Source: Paucilactobacillus hokkaidonensis JCM 18461
GTDB lineage: Bacteria > Bacillota > Bacilli > Lactobacillales > Lactobacillaceae
Assembly (NCBI RefSeq): GCF_000829395.1
Contig: NZ_AP014680.1
Coordinates: 558,001 to 622,000, forward strand
Direction of reading: 5' to 3'
DNA length: 64,000 nt
This document shows positions 21,732-30,448 of this stretch, one piece after another. The notes under the pieces were generated by a model that was given only the letters and a program-made list of their open reading frames with translations, ran no database searches and was not told the origin of the DNA. Position numbers and translations under genes: made by a program. The stretch's first letter is position 1, and every line of letters starts with the position of its first letter.

Positions 21732-23573
21732 GTGCAACTTTCAAATAGAGAAATTAAAATTACCTTACTACTACTTGAAAATGACAAGGCGATAACTGCT
21801 AAAGACTTATCTGAGCATTTTAATATTAGTGTAAAAATGATCAAGTACGATCTTGATAATGTTCGAGATTGGCTTAACTATGATAAAAAATTTTTTTATT
21901 CGAAACGAAATCGTGGATTTTGGATCGAGGCGGATCATAAGCAACGTGAAAAATTAAAAGTGCAGCTTTTAAGTCGTAACGAATTTGAATATTATCCAGC
22001 ACCAGAACAACGAGCCAATCAATTAATTACGATCATGTGTTTAACTGATGGATATATTACTGGTCAGCAATTTGAAAATAAAATGAATGTTAGTAAAACA
22101 ACAATTCTAAGCGATTTAAATCGGGTAGAAAAAATTGCAAATCAGTATTCTGTTCGATTAGAAAGAAAGAATTACTATGGGTATTCTTTGGTGGGTGGTG
22201 AAAAGAATATTCGTGGATTATTTGAATCAGTTTTACAGCACAGCTTTAGTAATTATGATATATATACAATTATGAATTTATTAGCAAGTGAAAGTACTGA
22301 AAAAAAGCATGCTATTACATTTGGAATGAATGCCGAAATTGAAAATGTACTTAAAATTGTTTTGGAAACAGCAGCTAAGAGTCAGAAATCATTGGCGCAA
22401 ACCAAATTTGATGATGATGATTTACTAACGATTATGATTAGGATAACAATTTCAGTTGCACGTTTAAGTATTAATCATCCGATGAATAGCTATCATGTTT
22501 TAAAACTTCCAAATGATGAACAAGATGTAATTTACCATATGGCCAAGCAAGTTAATGAAAGGTATGGTTACTCATTACTAGAAGATGAATATTCTTTCAT
22601 TATAGGAGGTACACAAAGCTTAGGCATAGACGAAAAAAACATTGCTAAAATGACAGACCATATCATTCATTATGTCAGTGAGAAAACTGGTCATTCATAT
22701 GGAAGAGACCAGCAACTACAAAATAATTTATTTTATCACATGATGAAATTAACTAGTAAATATCAGTTTACTAGTGAGTATAATCCGTTTGTAGACGATA
22801 TTAAAAAAAATCATTTAACATTATTTAATGCGATATATGATGTTAGCAGACTCGAAATATCCGATAATCCATCTATAGTTAATGATTCTTTTGTTGCGTA
22901 CATTGCACTACATTTTCTAGTCTCTCTAGAGACAAAAAATATTACGCCTCGTAATATAAGAATTGTATACGTATGTTCAACAGGTCTTGGTGTAACTAAT
23001 TTAGTTCAGAAAAAAATTCAGGAAGAAATTGATAATGTTGAAATAGCAGGATTTACTTCATACTTGAATGCTAAAGTAGCGATTAATTCATTAAAACCGG
23101 ATTTAGTTGTTAGTATATTTCCTTTAGATATTTCGAATATTCCAGTGATTCGTGTCAGCCCATTGCCATCCGGACAGGACATTGAAAAAATAAAAGGTGA
23201 AGTTGTAAAATTAGGCGGTAAAAATCAGAAGTACGAAGTGTCTCAGAGAAAAGCAACGCATAGTGATTTTAATTTAAAAGATGAAAGTCGAGATATTATT
23301 TTAAAAGGATTTTCAGTTTTTGAAGCGGTAAAACTAATTTTACCTGGTAATTTTGATTCAGAGTACTCTGATGCATTGCTATTGCATGTTTTTATGGCTG
23401 TCCATCGAATTTATTTTTCAGAACAGTATGAGGAAATCAGCAGTCGACGATTTAGTGAAAAAGAAGTTAAATTACTTAATAAAGTTAAAGATATCTTTAA
23501 CGATAATGAATTATCTATAAATAACTCAGAGCTTCAGGCCTTTGGTGAATATCTAACTTTAGTAGCAAACTAA
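21732..23573 (+). CDS. PRD-containing transcriptional regulator (MtlR/LicR-like)
   Basis: 613 aa, GTG start after GAGGTGA. An N-terminal helix-turn-helix pair (about 1-150; KAITAKDLSEHFNISVKMIKYDL, then MNVSKTTILSDLNRVEK) is followed by PTS-regulation-type helical domains (about 190-390), an EIIB-like domain with CSTGLGVT (Cys415), and a further PRD-like C-terminal part (LLLHVFMAVHRIYF). Such proteins are normally controlled by phosphorylation from PTS proteins. It directly precedes the SFCGS/DUF4310-4312 operon and is its probable activator. The presence of an EIIB-like Cys domain suggests that the substrate is PTS-handled. Confidence 0.85.
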   Translation: MQLSNREIKITLLLLENDKAITAKDLSEHFNISVKMIKYDLDNVRDWLNYDKKFFYSKRNRGFWIEADHKQREKLKVQLLSRNEFEYYPAPEQRANQLITIMCLTDGYITGQQFENKMNVSKTTILSDLNRVEKIANQYSVRLERKNYYGYSLVGGEKNIRGLFESVLQHSFSNYDIYTIMNLLASESTEKKHAITFGMNAEIENVLKIVLETAAKSQKSLAQTKFDDDDLLTIMIRITISVARLSINHPMNSYHVLKLPNDEQDVIYHMAKQVNERYGYSLLEDEYSFIIGGTQSLGIDEKNIAKMTDHIIHYVSEKTGHSYGRDQQLQNNLFYHMMKLTSKYQFTSEYNPFVDDIKKNHLTLFNAIYDVSRLEISDNPSIVNDSFVAYIALHFLVSLETKNITPRNIRIVYVCSTGLGVTNLVQKKIQEEIDNVEIAGFTSYLNAKVAINSLKPDLVVSIFPLDISNIPVIRVSPLPSGQDIEKIKGEVVKLGGKNQKYEVSQRKATHSDFNLKDESRDIILKGFSVFEAVKLILPGNFDSEYSDALLLHVFMAVHRIYFSEQYEEISSRRFSEKEVKLLNKVKDIFNDNELSINNSELQAFGEYLTLVAN

Positions 23574-23601
23574 TAAATAATTAAGAAAAGAGATAGCAAA
23601 A

Positions 23602-23934
23602 ATGCAAGTTAATTCTGATACTGAAAGGATAATTGAAGACTCCAAGTTTCCAAGTGAAACCAAAGAAGCGCTGAATTTCACATTGGACAAAATGAAAGCG
23701 TTTAACATTGTACCTACCGATGTTCAGGTTACCATTTTAACCAATCATATAGCGGAAATGGTAGCTAGATCTAAATCAGGAGAAAAGTTAATGGATGTGG
23801 ATCCAACAATGTTTGATGAGGTATCTACTGAAGCGATGACAATTGCGGATGACCTTGTTAAACATATTGGAAATTTAGCTGTTTCAGAAAAATATGTAGT
23901 TTCGATTCATTTTGAGACTGCTAAGAATAATTAA
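23602..23934 (+). CDS. PRD-domain mini-protein (EF_0829-like)
   Basis: 110 aa, essentially one PRD domain without DNA-binding region. Histidines in PRD-like settings: H49 (TNHIAEMVAR), H88 (LVKHIGNL) and H103. It is the first gene of a tight operon and is conserved in that position in the EF_0829-EF_0839 / AHA_3910-3917 type clusters as I recall them. No biochemical role is established. Being an isolated PRD beside membrane proteins, it could be a phospho-acceptor or regulatory subunit of the transport system (inference). Confidence 0.75.
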   Translation: MQVNSDTERIIEDSKFPSETKEALNFTLDKMKAFNIVPTDVQVTILTNHIAEMVARSKSGEKLMDVDPTMFDEVSTEAMTIADDLVKHIGNLAVSEKYVVSIHFETAKNN

Positions 23935-23949
23935 AGGGAGATAGTTATT

Positions 23950-24312
23950 ATGATTAAAGTAGTTATTGCAGATCGTATGGGTAAAGGACAAGAAGTTGCT
24001 AAAGGCGCGGAAAAAGCAGGTGCGAAAGCGGTTGTTGTTCCGGGTATGGGAGCAGACATGAGGCTTGGTGACGTCATGCAAAAAGAAAATGCTGATATTG
24101 GTTTTTCATTTTGTGGTAGCGGTGGAGCAGGAGCAATTACAGCTCATACTAAGTATGGTTATCCAGAGCGTCATGGAATGCGTTCAGTCCAAGAAGGCAT
24201 TACTGCAATCGAAGAAGGAGATACTGTCCTCGGTTTTGGTTTCATGGATAAGCAGGAATTAGGTGAACAGATTGTTAAAGCATTTCAGAAAAAATACCCA
24301 GAAAAAGAATAG
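23950..24312 (+). CDS. Glycine-rich SFCGS family protein
   Basis: 120 aa soluble protein with the namesake block GFSFCGSGGAGAITAHTKYG (Cys55), and a Rossmann-like beginning MIKVVIADRMGKGQEVAKGAEK. The family is uncharacterised. A single invariant Cys followed by a Gly-rich loop recalls the phospho-cysteine loop of PTS IIB proteins, but no homology is shown. AGGGAG precedes ATG; it lies 15 bp after the PRD gene. Confidence 0.8.
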   Translation: MIKVVIADRMGKGQEVAKGAEKAGAKAVVVPGMGADMRLGDVMQKENADIGFSFCGSGGAGAITAHTKYGYPERHGMRSVQEGITAIEEGDTVLGFGFMDKQELGEQIVKAFQKKYPEKE

Positions 24313-24342
24313 CGGTTTATTTCACTGAAGGAGATGGCAAAA

Positions 24343-24717
24343 ATGATTAATGACAGTGTTGCTAAACAAAAGTTTGAGACTTTAAGGCTAGTTGGGCAAG
24401 GAACAAAGAAGCAGCAAGCTTTTGCAAATGCGTTTGCTAAAATTCAAAAAGATTTAGTTAAAGATGAATCAAAGGTTACGGTACGAATAGAACCTATAGA
24501 AGTTAATTTAGTTAGTGCGGTGAAGGAAAGTTATAAAGAAAAATTTCTATTTTTCTTTTTTCCACGTACACGCGTTAACTATTCGGTTACATTGGATGTC
24601 AAAGTGAAGATAACTGATATTGATATAAATTCTTTAAATTTTGTATCACAACAATTACCTTCTCCAGATAAAATCAATATTCCACATTTTGGCATATTTG
24701 CTAAGGAGGAAAAGTAA
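24343..24717 (+). CDS. DUF4312 family protein
   Basis: 124 aa from ATG 24343; GAAGGAGA (24327-24334) is 8 nt upstream, while the earlier ATG 24334 is inside that site. Soluble, mixed alpha/beta, with a distinctive FLFFFFPRTRVNYS segment. It is conserved between the SFCGS gene and DUF4311 in this cluster type. Function unknown; probably a cytoplasmic component of the transport system (inference from linkage). Confidence 0.75.
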   Translation: MINDSVAKQKFETLRLVGQGTKKQQAFANAFAKIQKDLVKDESKVTVRIEPIEVNLVSAVKESYKEKFLFFFFPRTRVNYSVTLDVKVKITDIDINSLNFVSQQLPSPDKINIPHFGIFAKEEK

Positions 24718-24719
24718 TT

Positions 24720-25496
24720 ATGCACATCGTAATAGTTTTAATTCAATCAATTATTATTGGTGGCCTTGTTGGTTTTGCAACAGGAGTTGGTGCTGCCAGA
24801 ATGTGGAATGCACCAACAGTTCAAGCTTTGGGAGCATGGCGAACACTTGGAGAAATGAACGCGTGCGAAGGGGATGCTGCATCTCATTTTGCCTTCGGAC
24901 TTGGTTTCTTCTTTAATGCATGGGCCTCAACAGTTGGAGCAGGTGCCTTTACACAAGATGTTACCCATCGTGTTATTCCAAACTGGGCAGCCGCTAGTTT
25001 ATTAATTCGTAATAAGGATATTAAAAAGACTGTACAGAATCCTAAGGCAATGGGAATTGCCGGTGGATTAATTGGAATGGTTATTGTGGCCTTGTTAAAC
25101 ACGACCGCCTCGGCTATTCCAGAGTCATTGCAAGTTACAGCTATTCACGTCCTAGTTCCTGCAGCTACTATTTTAATTAACACAGTTATGCCTGTACTTT
25201 TTTGGTTAGCCGCAATAGATGCAGGTCGTCGATCGGGGCTTATGGGGACTATTTTTGCCGGATTAGCTCAATTGATTATGGGAAATGCTGTACCCGGAGC
25301 CGTACTTGGTATTTTAGTGGGTAAAGGTGTTGATGAACTTGGCTGGACCAAAACAACTAAAATTATGTTAACAGCTGTAATCTTGCTATTTGTCTTGAGT
25401 GGGTTCTTCCGCGGGTTTGATATGTTGCTGTTAAAGTCGTTCAATCTTGGCGTACCTGGCTGGTTAAATAGCTTGCATAACGCAATTGGTGGCTAA
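24720..25496 (+). CDS. DUF4311 family membrane protein
   Basis: 258 aa with about six hydrophobic segments. The first begins at residue 5 (VLIQSIIIGGLVGFATGVGAA). Conserved-looking polar residues lie between helices, such as GEMNACEGDAASHFAFG and GAFTQDVTHRVIPNW, which could line a substrate path. It starts 3 bp after DUF4312. Paired with DUF4310 it is the likely permease; its substrate is unknown, and the downstream enzymes point to an amino-sugar acid derivative. Confidence 0.8.
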   Translation: MHIVIVLIQSIIIGGLVGFATGVGAARMWNAPTVQALGAWRTLGEMNACEGDAASHFAFGLGFFFNAWASTVGAGAFTQDVTHRVIPNWAAASLLIRNKDIKKTVQNPKAMGIAGGLIGMVIVALLNTTASAIPESLQVTAIHVLVPAATILINTVMPVLFWLAAIDAGRRSGLMGTIFAGLAQLIMGNAVPGAVLGILVGKGVDELGWTKTTKIMLTAVILLFVLSGFFRGFDMLLLKSFNLGVPGWLNSLHNAIGG

Positions 25497-25516
25497 ACAA
25501 AGAGGGGTGAAAAAAT

Positions 25517-26176
25517 ATGGAAAATGATTTGAAAGACTTAGAACATGCTAAAAGTTTTTGGTTTGCTGATTGGTCGTTTCCAATTATTGTAGCGATAATG
25601 TCAGCTGGAGTATTTGCTGGGACATCAGTTTATTATAATTATGGTGTTGGTGCTTTTAATGAAGTTGCGATTGTTGCAATGCTCAAAGCAGGAATTAGCG
25701 GTGGTTCATATGGGGCCGCTGCAGCATTTGGCGCTAGCTTTCTATTTGCCAGAGTTTTGGAAGGGTCCCTTGTTGGAATCTTGGATTTAGGTGGTTCGAT
25801 ATTAACTGGTGTAGGAATTGGTATTCCGGCTTTACTACTTAGTATGGGGATGAAAACTCTTGTATCTAACTTTCCGTTAGCACTTTTAACTGGTCTAATA
25901 ATTGGTCTGGTTATTGGTTATGTTATTATTTTGGTTCGTAAATACACGATCAATCAATCGGATGCTACCTTTGGTGCAAACATCATGATGGGAGCCGGAA
26001 ATGAAACGGGACGATTCTTAGAACCATTGATTATTTTAAGCGCTTGTTTAGCTAGTATTCCAATTGGGATTGGTTCAGTTCTCGGTGCTGCAGGGTTTTA
26101 TGCCTGGAAAAAACCAATAGCTGGTGGAGCAATTTTAGGTGCAATGATACTAGGGGCGTTTTTCCCAATCAAATAG
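25517..26176 (+). CDS. DUF4310 family membrane protein
   Basis: 219 aa with about six membrane segments and a cytoplasmic-looking N-terminus (MENDLKDLEHAKSFWFADWSF). Polar motif NIMMGAGNETGRFLEPLI sits between helices. Probable second permease subunit with DUF4311. GAGGGG precedes ATG. Confidence 0.8.
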   Translation: MENDLKDLEHAKSFWFADWSFPIIVAIMSAGVFAGTSVYYNYGVGAFNEVAIVAMLKAGISGGSYGAAAAFGASFLFARVLEGSLVGILDLGGSILTGVGIGIPALLLSMGMKTLVSNFPLALLTGLIIGLVIGYVIILVRKYTINQSDATFGANIMMGAGNETGRFLEPLIILSACLASIPIGIGSVLGAAGFYAWKKPIAGGAILGAMILGAFFPIK

Positions 26177-26192
26177 GAGTTGAAATATTATC

Positions 26193-27308
26193 ATGATAGA
26201 CCTATATATTAAAAATGGTAAAAATGAAAATAACGAACCAATTGAATTAGGGATTGATAATGGAAAAATTGTAGCTGTCGGACCAAAGCTTGCAGGGATG
26301 GAAGCAAAAAAAGTGATCAATCTAAAAAGGGAATCGTATGTTTCAGCAGGATGGATTGATGACCATACACACTGTTATGAAAAACTGACATTATACTATG
26401 ACGATCCAGATATTGATGGATATCAAAGTGGAGTTACAACTGTTATCGATGCAGGTTCAACAGGAGCCGATAATATCGATGATTTTTATAATATTACACG
26501 TAATAAAAGAACCAATGTATTAGCAATGTTAAATATCTCTAAAACAGGTATCACAGCGCAAGATGAACTTGGAGATATTGATAAAATTCAAGATAAATTA
26601 ATGGAACAAAAACTTGAACAATATCCTGGTTTTATTGTGGGAATCAAGGCACGTATGAGTCACTCAGTAGTATTAGATAATGGTTTAAATCCTTTAAAGA
26701 GAGCAAAAAAAATTCAAAAAGAAAATTTTGATTTACCACTAATGGTACATGTTGGTTCTAATCCACCAGAGTTAGATGGAATTTTAAATTTGATGGAAGA
26801 AAATGATATTTTAACGCATGCATATAATGGAAAACCAAATGGTATCCGCGACGACGAAGGCAATATTAAAAATTTTGCATGGGATGCATATCATAAAGGT
26901 ATTATCTTTGATGTAGGGCACGGATCTGATAGTTTTAATTTTCAGACAGCGAGAACAGCTTTCCAAATTGGTTTAAAACCTAGATCATTGAGTACAGATA
27001 TTTATCATCGTAATCGTGAAAACGGGCCGGTTTATGATATGGCAACTTGCGTTGAAAAAATGCTTGAGTTGGGGTACGACTTAAACGAAGTTATACCAAT
27101 GATTACTTCTGCACCAGCTGATAATTTTCATTTGGTACACAAGGGTGAATTAAAAGAAGGATACGATGCTGATGTAACAATTTTTAATATCGAGAATGGC
27201 ACTAAAGAGCTGACAGACTCAGATGGTAATAAAATGACAACGCATACTTTGGTTAAGCCAGTAGCAGCGATAATTGCAGGTAAAGATTTTCAATTAGGAG
27301 GGAAATAG
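26193..27308 (+). CDS. Amidohydrolase/deacetylase family metallohydrolase
   Basis: 371 aa TIM-barrel amidohydrolase of the dihydroorotase-like type. Metal-site residues visible: DDHTH (first pair), a probable carboxylated Lys in VGIKARMS, His in LMVHVG and LTHAYNG, and catalytic Asp in LSTDIYHRN. Expected reaction: hydrolysis of an amide bond, perhaps deacylation of an N-acyl amino-sugar acid before DgaE. The substrate is unknown. It belongs to the EF_0837/AHA_3915-like family and is 2 bp from the next gene. Confidence 0.85.
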   Translation: MIDLYIKNGKNENNEPIELGIDNGKIVAVGPKLAGMEAKKVINLKRESYVSAGWIDDHTHCYEKLTLYYDDPDIDGYQSGVTTVIDAGSTGADNIDDFYNITRNKRTNVLAMLNISKTGITAQDELGDIDKIQDKLMEQKLEQYPGFIVGIKARMSHSVVLDNGLNPLKRAKKIQKENFDLPLMVHVGSNPPELDGILNLMEENDILTHAYNGKPNGIRDDEGNIKNFAWDAYHKGIIFDVGHGSDSFNFQTARTAFQIGLKPRSLSTDIYHRNRENGPVYDMATCVEKMLELGYDLNEVIPMITSAPADNFHLVHKGELKEGYDADVTIFNIENGTKELTDSDGNKMTTHTLVKPVAAIIAGKDFQLGGK

Positions 27309-27309
27309 G

Positions 27310-28410
27310 ATGTCAGATGTTTATGAAAAATATGGTTTAAAGAGAGTAATTAATGCGAGCGGCAAGATGACAATTTTGGGGGTATCTAAGGTTTCAGACG
27401 GAGTGTTAGAAGCTCAAAAATTTGGTGGACAACACTTCTTTGAAATGTCAGAGTTAGTTTTGAAAACCGGTCAACATATTGCCAAATTATTAGGAGCTGA
27501 AGATGCTATTATTGTAAACTCAGCTTCAGCAGGAATTGCACAGGCTGTGGCCGGTGTTATTGGACAAGGAAGCAAGTATCATGCATATCATTCAGGAACT
27601 GAGCGAATTACTAGACGTGACATAGTTATACCCAAGGGGCAGAACGTTGATTATGGTGCACCTGAAGAAGTGATGATTCAATTAGGCGGTGGACATGTTG
27701 TGGAGGCGGGGTATGCTAACATGTGCTCTCCAGAACATGTGGATATGATGATTAATGATAATACGGCAGCTGTTTTGTATGTGAAAAGTCACCACGCTGT
27801 ACAAAAAAGTATGTTAGAGGTTGCAGATGCGGTTAAAGTGGCGCATGCACATAACTTACCACTTATTTTAGACGCAGCTGCTGAAGAAGATCTCAAAAAG
27901 TATCTTGATTTAGATGTAGATATCATTATTTTTAGTGGTGCAAAATCACTTGAAGGACCTGCTTCTGCACTTGTCTATGGGAAGCAAAAATATATTGAAT
28001 GGATTCGACTACAAAGTATTGGTATCGGACGGGCAATGAAAATTGGAAAGGATAATATTCTTGGGCTGACTGCGGCCATTGAGGAATATCTCAAAATTGG
28101 ACCTGAGAATGGCGATAAAATGAAACAACGATTGGCACCATTTTTATCAGATTTAAATAAAATTAATGGGATTCAAGCAAAAGAGGTTCAGGACGGAGCT
28201 GGAAGAGATATTTATCGTGCTAGTGTGACTGTAAAAGATGATTCCCCTTTAAATGCAAAAGAGGTTACTGCGAAGTTAAAAGAAGGCAATCCTGCTATTT
28301 ATACTCGTGAATATCGAGCAAACGTCGGCATAATTGAATTTGATATTCGAGCTGTTGATGGTGAAGAAATGGATAAAATTGTTACAAGATTAAATGAAAT
28401 TTTAAAATAA
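27310..28410 (+). CDS. dgaE: DgaE-like PLP-dependent ammonia lyase
   Basis: 366 aa, SelA/aspartate-aminotransferase fold. The probable pyridoxal-phosphate lysine is K212 in IIFSGAKSLEGP, with the cofactor Asp D188 in LILDAAAEED. In Salmonella DgaE removes water and ammonia from D-glucosaminate 6-phosphate to give 2-keto-3-deoxygluconate 6-phosphate. The same type of beta-elimination is expected here, but neither the exact sugar acid nor whether it is phosphorylated is known. Overlapping context with the aldolase gene supports the pathway. Confidence 0.85.
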   Translation: MSDVYEKYGLKRVINASGKMTILGVSKVSDGVLEAQKFGGQHFFEMSELVLKTGQHIAKLLGAEDAIIVNSASAGIAQAVAGVIGQGSKYHAYHSGTERITRRDIVIPKGQNVDYGAPEEVMIQLGGGHVVEAGYANMCSPEHVDMMINDNTAAVLYVKSHHAVQKSMLEVADAVKVAHAHNLPLILDAAAEEDLKKYLDLDVDIIIFSGAKSLEGPASALVYGKQKYIEWIRLQSIGIGRAMKIGKDNILGLTAAIEEYLKIGPENGDKMKQRLAPFLSDLNKINGIQAKEVQDGAGRDIYRASVTVKDDSPLNAKEVTAKLKEGNPAIYTREYRANVGIIEFDIRAVDGEEMDKIVTRLNEILK

Positions 28411-28424
28411 AGGAAGTCAATGAA

Positions 28425-29165
28425 ATGCAATTAAAACCAAATTATTTAGATGATAGAATTTGTTTGAATGTTTTAGCCAATTCAGTGGAGAATGCAGAAG
28501 CTTGCTATGAAGCAGCTGAAGGGCATGTAGTATTGGGTGTTTTAACGAAGAATTATGACACTGATGATGCTGCAATTGAAGATATGAAGAGATACCAACA
28601 TGTAACAAATAATGCGTTATCTGTTGGGCTAGGTGCTGGCGATCCTAATCAATCCCAAATGGTTAGTCGGGTGTCAAAGGTATTACAGCCACAGCACGTT
28701 AATCAAGTATTTACAGGTGTTGGCACGAGTCGAGCATTGCTTGGTCAAAGTGACACTGTGGTAAACGGATTAATGTCACCAACTGGAAGAGTTGGATTTG
28801 TAAATATTGCCACAGGTCCCAAAAGTAGTCAAAAACCTAGTGCAGAAGTTCCAATTGAAACTGCTATTGCTTTACTACAGGATATGGGTGGTACGTCTGT
28901 CAAGTTCTTCCCTATGCACGGATTAGAGCATGAAGAGGAATTTAAAGCTGTTGCTAAAGCCTGTGCTGATGCTGGATTTAACTTAGAGCCAACAGGTGGT
29001 ATTACATTAGATAATTTTGAAGAAATTGTGCAAATTGCTGTAGACGCCGGAGTTAAAGAAATTATTCCCCATGTTTATAGCTCGATTATAGATAAAAAAA
29101 CTGGGAATACTAAACCGGAAGATGTAAAAAAACTTTATGGAATGATTAAGAGAATTTTAGGTTAA
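28425..29165 (+). CDS. dgaF: DgaF-like KDGP aldolase
   Basis: 246 aa TIM-barrel aldolase of the 2-dehydro-3-deoxy-phosphogluconate aldolase type. Blocks: VVLGVLTKNYDTDD near the N-terminus, SVKFFPMHGLEHEEE (probable Schiff-base lysine), and LEPTGGITLDNFEEI (phosphate loop). It should split KDGP into pyruvate and glyceraldehyde 3-phosphate. Last enzyme of the operon, followed by a terminator. It could also serve galacturonate breakdown from the adjacent pectin region, since both converge on this intermediate. Confidence 0.85.
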   Translation: MQLKPNYLDDRICLNVLANSVENAEACYEAAEGHVVLGVLTKNYDTDDAAIEDMKRYQHVTNNALSVGLGAGDPNQSQMVSRVSKVLQPQHVNQVFTGVGTSRALLGQSDTVVNGLMSPTGRVGFVNIATGPKSSQKPSAEVPIETAIALLQDMGGTSVKFFPMHGLEHEEEFKAVAKACADAGFNLEPTGGITLDNFEEIVQIAVDAGVKEIIPHVYSSIIDKKTGNTKPEDVKKLYGMIKRILG

Positions 29166-29220
29166 TTATGTAGTATTAGTTAGAACGATTGATTAGCTGT
29201 ATTTAATGAAATATCCAGTC

Positions 29221-29250
29221 AACGGACCTCCTTATAAGTGTCCGTTTTTT
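29221..29250 (+). terminator. Terminator after the SFCGS/DUF4310-Dga operon
   Basis: AACGGAC (29221-29227) pairs with GTCCGTT (29240-29246), leading into six T. It separates the operon from the HTH-PfkB gene, which must have its own promoter. Confidence 0.85.
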
Positions 29251-29318
29251 GTTGTGCGCTGGATAATGAATAAACTGTTATACTGATTAAATACAATACG
29301 AAAATGGAGATTTGAATA

Positions 29319-30395
29319 ATGATTTCACGTGAGCAACAAATTTTTGAATGGATAAAGCAAAATCCTATGATTAGTCAGAATGAATTGGCAGAATTAGCGG
29401 GAATTACTAGGTCGGGGGTTGCTGCACATATCTCTAATTTAGTTAAAAAAGGTTTTTTACAAGGAAAGGGGTATATCGTTGCACCGGAGAATTATGTAGC
29501 TGTTGTCGGTGGAATTACAATGGACGTTTTTGGAATTCCAAATGATGAGGTTATTGAAAAAAAGTCAAATACGGGTGTAATTTATTCTGATGTTGGTGGT
29601 TTAGGTAGAAATATTGCTGTTAATTTGACTAAACTTGATATTCCTAACTATTTTGTCTCTATTTACGGGCATGATTCTGCTGGTGAGGAATTCAAAACCG
29701 ATGCGTTAAAAAATAATCTAGATATTACATATGCTAAGCAAATTTCAAATAAACCTACTTCACGTTATCTTTATATCAACCAAACAAGTGCTAAGCGAAT
29801 TTTTGGAGTAGATGATAGTCGAATTCATGACGAGATTACACCTGAATTTTTACAAGAGAGAATCGACGTTTTAAAAAATGCAAATATGATAGTTGTTGAT
29901 CCCAATTTACCTGAGTCAACGATTTCCTGGATTTATAATCATTTTGAACAGCCATTGTTGGCCGATTCAATTAATAAAGTTCAACGATTAAGGAACGGAA
30001 TTGGTGCGCTCGATACGTTGGTTCTAAATGCGGATGAGTCAAAGATAATTGCTGGTATCAAAATTATTGATCGTGAAACGGCTAAAAAATGTGCCGATAA
30101 ACTATTAATGATGGGAATTTCAAATATATTTATTTATGATGCTGAGATTGGATTTTTGTATCAAACAAAATCTGAGTCTTTTTATTTTCCTGTTGCTTTA
30201 AAAAAAGTTCTAAATACTAATGGTGTCGGGGCTGCCGCGATTGCTGCTATAATTTATGCACATAGATTGAACATGAATGCATCACAGACGGCGAATGTTG
30301 CAAGAGCGGCCGCTGAGAAAACCATGACGACTTATTTAAATGTTTTTGAAGGTATGAATTCGAAGCTATTAAAGAAAGATAAATATGTAGATTGA
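29319..30395 (+). CDS. Winged-helix / PfkB-fold fusion protein, probably a sugar-sensing regulator
   Basis: 358 aa. The N-terminal winged helix (about 1-55; MISQNELAELAGITRSGVAAHISNL) is fused to a ribokinase/PfkB-fold domain (about 60-350). The substrate-side motif GGLGRNIAVNL (93-103) is intact, but the catalytic anion-hole motif normally ending GAGD reads NTNGVGA (299-305): the base Asp is Ala. It may therefore bind a ligand without phosphorylating it and act as a regulator. It sits between the Dga-type operon and the pectin cluster, and could control either. AATGGAG precedes ATG. Confidence 0.85.
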   Translation: MISREQQIFEWIKQNPMISQNELAELAGITRSGVAAHISNLVKKGFLQGKGYIVAPENYVAVVGGITMDVFGIPNDEVIEKKSNTGVIYSDVGGLGRNIAVNLTKLDIPNYFVSIYGHDSAGEEFKTDALKNNLDITYAKQISNKPTSRYLYINQTSAKRIFGVDDSRIHDEITPEFLQERIDVLKNANMIVVDPNLPESTISWIYNHFEQPLLADSINKVQRLRNGIGALDTLVLNADESKIIAGIKIIDRETAKKCADKLLMMGISNIFIYDAEIGFLYQTKSESFYFPVALKKVLNTNGVGAAAIAAIIYAHRLNMNASQTANVARAAAEKTMTTYLNVFEGMNSKLLKKDKYVD

Positions 30396-30409
30396 TGTTT
30401 ATATACAAG

Positions 30410-30435
30410 GGCTGAAAAAATTTCAGTCTTTTTTT
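30410..30435 (+). terminator. Terminator after the HTH-PfkB gene
   Basis: GGCTGAAA (30410-30417), AAA loop, TTTCAGTC (30421-30428), then seven T. Confidence 0.85.
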
Positions 30436-30448
30436 GTAATGTCATATC

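Noticed and set aside
23884-24081. Minus-strand open frame across the PRD/SFCGS junction
   Set aside because: It is antisense to two well-supported genes, has no ribosome-binding site and has an unnatural composition.
24334-24342. ATG inside GGAGATGG as start of the DUF4312 gene (same pattern at 38553 for the beta-helix gene)
   Set aside because: In both cases the ATG overlaps the ribosome-binding site, and the next in-frame ATG or TTG is at the correct spacing.
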